Below, one piece after another: positions 4,764 through 7,098 of a stretch of 7,098 nt of DNA. The notes below the pieces were generated by a model. It made no database searches. It saw only the letters and a list, made by a program, of their open reading frames with translations, and was not told where the DNA came from. The translations under genes were made by a program, and so were the position numbers. Position 1 is the first letter of the stretch; each line of letters starts with the position of its first letter. This DNA comes from an uncultured Porphyromonas sp. (lineage in GTDB: Bacteria; Bacteroidota; Bacteroidia; Bacteroidales; Porphyromonadaceae), in contig URKO01000056.1 in NCBI GenBank assembly GCA_900548415.1, positions 1 to 7,098 of the forward strand, written 5' to 3'.

Positions 4764-7098
4764 TTATTCCTTGACAAACGTCATAGCGATGCTTGCGCTC
4801 GTGCTGTCGGCAGCAACGCCCGTCACGACATATAGTCCAGCAGGTAGCTCAGAGAGGTCTACACGGCTATCACCTTCTAGAGAGCGGATGAGCGTACCTG
4901 TGGTATCGTATATAGCTACGCTTGTGTAGCATGTCGGGATCAGTAGCTCCTGAGAGTTGCTGAGGTAAATGATCTGCTCAGCGTGAGCTGCTGGCGTGTC
5001 GATGGCTACATTTTCGGAGCCTGCGTACTCGTTTTTACCTTCGTTGGCACCATTCTGGAAGTCGTAGCAGATCCAGCCCTTCTCGGCAAGCGTTGCTACA
5101 GCCTTTTTGGTGACAACGTTGCCGTCCTTAGGCTCGAGGGTCGTATCGATTCCATAGAACGCCTTCTTTTCAGCCTTCTCATTCTGTGGCAGTGAGCTGA
5201 CGGTCTGTAGCATCTCCTTGCTCTGGATCTGATTACCAAAGAGGCTTACCTCTCTAATGACTTTACAGTTGGTGAGGTCGATAGCAGAGGCGATCTTGTT
5301 GTTGTAACAGGTGAGCTCCTCAAGGTCGGCGCATGCCTTTAGGTCTAGAGATGTGAGCTGGTTGTCTGCGCAAAGGAGGTTGGTCAAGTCCTCTGAGTGC
5401 GTCAAGTCAAGCTTCGTAAGCTTATTGCCCGTACAGTCGAAGTACTTGAGCTGCTTAAGCATCGAGACGTCTAGTTGGGTCAGCTCGTTTCTACCGCATC
5501 TGAGTTGTACCAGATCAGGAGTCTTGGAGAGGTCTAGCTGGGTGAGCTTGTTCTTGTTGCAGTAGAATCGGAAGAGGTGTGGCGTGTATGACAGATCCAC
5601 CGATGCAAGCATATTGCCATGTAGTGTGAGTGCTCTGAGCTTGCCGTTTTTGCTTAGGTCTATCGCTGAGAGCTTGTTGTCAGAGGCGTCTAGTATCTCT
5701 AGATTTGGGCACTGGGATATGTCGAGAGCTGTGAGGCTGTTGGCATAGCAGAAGAAATTCAGCACATTGCCATATACTGTGATGACCTTCGCCTCGTGCG
5801 GGAAGTGTAGGCTCTTATTGAAGACCGTCACCTCCTCGCCTTCGTCGTACTTTCCATTCTCATTTCGATCGATCCAGACGGACTTCTTGTCGTCATTGTT
5901 TCTCATCTCGATCTGCAGATCCCACTGCCCCGAGGTCGCATCGCTCGTTAGAACGATCTTAGGCTGGTCTGTGACGTATGGAGAGAGCGGCATGTCAGAT
6001 GGTCTGAGAGGATTGAGACCGTCGTTCTCACCAGCTTTGTAGTCGTAGGGAGCCCAGTTCTTGTCCATGATAGCGTGTAGCGTCTCGTCGTCGTAGGGAT
6101 TGAGCTCGCTCTTTTCGTAGCTGTCGATTAGTATGAGGGTGCCCTCTGCTAGACCCTTACGGTCATTAAGCGCCTCGGCAAACTTCTTGATACCATCGAG
6201 GAGCAAGTGGTTGTTGTGTATGTCGATGTACTCTAGCTGCGGAGCTTTAGGCATTGTTAGCGTCTTAATCTGAGTCTTGTTGCAGACGAGCTTCTTGAGG
6301 TTGTTGTTTTCAGATATGTCTAGTGTCAGGATCATAGAGCCACTAGCGTAGAGCTCCTCAAGATTGGGGCAGCCAGCCACATTGAAGATGTCTAGCTTGG
6401 TATTGCTACAGTTGAAGATCTTCAAGTTCTCAGACAATGGTGGAAGCTCTACATAGGTAAACGTAGATCCCGAGAAGTCAAGCTCTACCAAGTTAGTCAG
6501 GTTAGATATCTGTAGCCCACCAGCGAATTGAGGTATCTGGTCGAGGCCTCGTAGGTAGAGGTGCTGAAGTGCTGTGTTTTGAGATAGGTCTATAGACTGA
6601 AGTGGGTTTGCCGAGCAGTCTAGGAGTGTGAGCTGAGAGAGAGAGGAGATAGAGAGGGAGGTGAGGGCACCATTGTTGCATCTGAGCTCCTTGAGTTCAT
6701 CCGGTAGACCGAGACCACTCAAGCCCTCATTGTAGCTACAGTCTAGCTTGGTGAGTGCTTCATTGTACGAGAAGTCGGGCCACTCGCACTTATTGTAGCT
6801 CATGTTGACCACGGAGAGGCTCTCACACTCAGACGCATCAATCTCCTCGAGATTGTTGTGAGACAAGTCAATCTCGATGAGCGAAGTAGCCTGCTCGAGG
6901 TCTATCTCCTGAATGTTGTTGTTCGGAGCACTGAGCTTCTTGACCGCTCCATGTATAGTGAGCGTGGTCGCAGCGGTTGTCTGCTCCGCTAGCTGTCCGG
7001 AGGTGAGTTGTTCGTTCTCGTCCTTCTGTCCGTTGCCATTCCAGTCGGCCCAGACCTCGGTGTCGGCCTCCACAGTGATCTTCCACTGATTTTGCTCA
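4764..7098 (-). CDS. Two-module LRR surface protein with T9SS sorting domain (5' end outside window)
   Basis: The reading frame is open to the window edge: eight more codons (EQNQWKIT) precede the GTG at 7073, so that GTG is not the start and the signal peptide lies outside. Numbering from the codon at 7097, 777 residues are visible. Module A has an EF-hand-like loop DWNGNGQKDENE (18-29), an IHG strand, 11 LRRs (about 52-287) and a cap ending near 345. A Pro-containing linker follows. Module B begins near 381 (IVLTSD), with loop DRNENGKYDEGE (410-421), TVYG, 8 regular 21-residue LRRs (445-613) and a cap with KGW (near 675). The C-terminus (about 704-777) has VAIYDTTG and LPAGLYVV and ends FVKE, like a T9SS type A sorting domain. 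Five consecutive module B repeats carry Cys at LRR position 6. The product is probably exported through the outer membrane and anchored on the surface as an adhesin or ligand binder; the ligand is unknown. It is the most upstream gene seen in the operon. Confidence 0.9.
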   Translation of the reverse strand, partial: EQNQWKITVEADTEVWADWNGNGQKDENEQLTSGQLAEQTTAATTLTIHGAVKKLSAPNNNIQEIDLEQATSLIEIDLSHNNLEEIDASECESLSVVNMSYNKCEWPDFSYNEALTKLDCSYNEGLSGLGLPDELKELRCNNGALTSLSISSLSQLTLLDCSANPLQSIDLSQNTALQHLYLRGLDQIPQFAGGLQISNLTNLVELDFSGSTFTYVELPPLSENLKIFNCSNTKLDIFNVAGCPNLEELYASGSMILTLDISENNNLKKLVCNKTQIKTLTMPKAPQLEYIDIHNNHLLLDGIKKFAEALNDRKGLAEGTLILIDSYEKSELNPYDDETLHAIMDKNWAPYDYKAGENDGLNPLRPSDMPLSPYVTDQPKIVLTSDATSGQWDLQIEMRNNDDKKSVWIDRNENGKYDEGEEVTVFNKSLHFPHEAKVITVYGNVLNFFCYANSLTALDISQCPNLEILDASDNKLSAIDLSKNGKLRALTLHGNMLASVDLSYTPHLFRFYCNKNKLTQLDLSKTPDLVQLRCGRNELTQLDVSMLKQLKYFDCTGNKLTKLDLTHSEDLTNLLCADNQLTSLDLKACADLEELTCYNNKIASAIDLTNCKVIREVSLFGNQIQSKEMLQTVSSLPQNEKAEKKAFYGIDTTLEPKDGNVVTKKAVATLAEKGWICYDFQNGANEGKNEYAGSENVAIDTPAAHAEQIIYLSNSQELLIPTCYTSVAIYDTTGTLIRSLEGDSRVDLSELPAGLYVVTGVAADSTSASIAMTFVKE
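5259..5765 (-). repeat. LRR array B, 8 repeats (module B of first gene)
   Basis: Eight near-uniform repeats (seven of 21 residues, one of 22) with consensus LxxLxCxxNxLTxLDLSxx. Repeats 4 to 8 all have Cys at position 6. The DNA shows the same period: TCTAG on the plus strand recurs at 5344, 5470 and 5533, spaced 126 and 63 nt, marking the LD of the LDL segment. This is the most regular array in the window and so perhaps the most recently expanded. Confidence 0.85.
6237..6944 (-). repeat. LRR array A, 11 repeats (module A of first gene)
   Basis: Eleven tandem protein-level repeats of mostly 21 residues (63 nt), each beginning with an aliphatic residue in the pattern LxxLxxxxNxLxxLDLSxx. One repeat near the middle is 26 residues, one is 20 and one is 22, so this array is less regular than array B. 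A cap segment continues the fold on the 3' side. Confidence 0.8.

Noticed and set aside
4739..4777. Upstream start for the 12-repeat LRR gene
   Set aside because: It would use TTG, overlap the previous gene by 14 nt and add 13 polar residues before the signal peptide; the ATG at 4738 fits better.
6630..6662. GA-rich tract as a phase-variation repeat
   Set aside because: The tract is short and interrupted, encodes a normal Ser/Leu-rich LRR segment, and is not a uniform simple repeat.
72..7098. Gram-positive internalin with LPXTG anchor, or lipoprotein
   Set aside because: No LPXTG plus membrane tail is present and no signal peptide has a lipobox Cys; C-termini instead resemble T9SS sorting domains.

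Overview
The window is a single head-to-tail block of five minus-strand genes, transcribed from position 7098 towards position 72, and it is almost entirely coding. All five products look like secreted, cell-surface leucine-rich-repeat (LRR) proteins of one paralogous family. The organism is most likely a member of Bacteroidales, probably Porphyromonas. This rests on the C-terminal regions, which resemble type IX secretion system (T9SS) sorting domains, on signal peptides that all place Gln at mature position +1 (the Bacteroidetes 'Q-rule'), on starts without a Shine-Dalgarno sequence, on moderate GC, and on overall resemblance to the InlJ-like LRR proteins known from Porphyromonas gingivalis. 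The species cannot be fixed from the window alone.

Layout in transcription order: (1) 4764-7098, a two-module LRR protein whose 5' end lies outside the window; (2) 3203-4738, the protein with the longest single LRR array (12 repeats plus cap), the only module without an EF-hand-like loop; (3) 2150-3184, a short LRR protein; (4) 1136-2113, a short LRR protein with three cysteine-containing repeats; (5) 72-1055, a short LRR protein with an eroded sorting domain. Intergenic gaps are 25, 18, 36 and 80 nt. I see no internal Bacteroidetes-type promoter, so one transcript starting upstream of the window is the simplest reading. The 80-nt gap holds a strong hairpin that may terminate or process part of the transcript before the last gene. 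A second, perfect 11-bp hairpin lies inside the signal-peptide coding region of the 3203-4738 gene.

Each protein is built from the same module. A short beta-strand lead is followed by a 12-residue loop of form D-x-N-x-[ND]-G-x-x-x-x-x-E that matches the spacing of an EF-hand calcium loop. Then come a 'TIYG'-type strand, 21-residue LRRs, a C-terminal cap carrying conserved Trp and Asp residues, and finally the sorting domain. The first gene carries this module twice. The set reads as a duplicated and diverging family of outer-surface adhesin or ligand-binding proteins that differ mainly in LRR number and surface residues. Ligands are unknown, and calcium binding is inferred from the motif only.

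Positions 1-71, downstream of the last gene, hold no convincing gene or terminator. No RNA genes, mobile elements or CRISPR arrays are seen.
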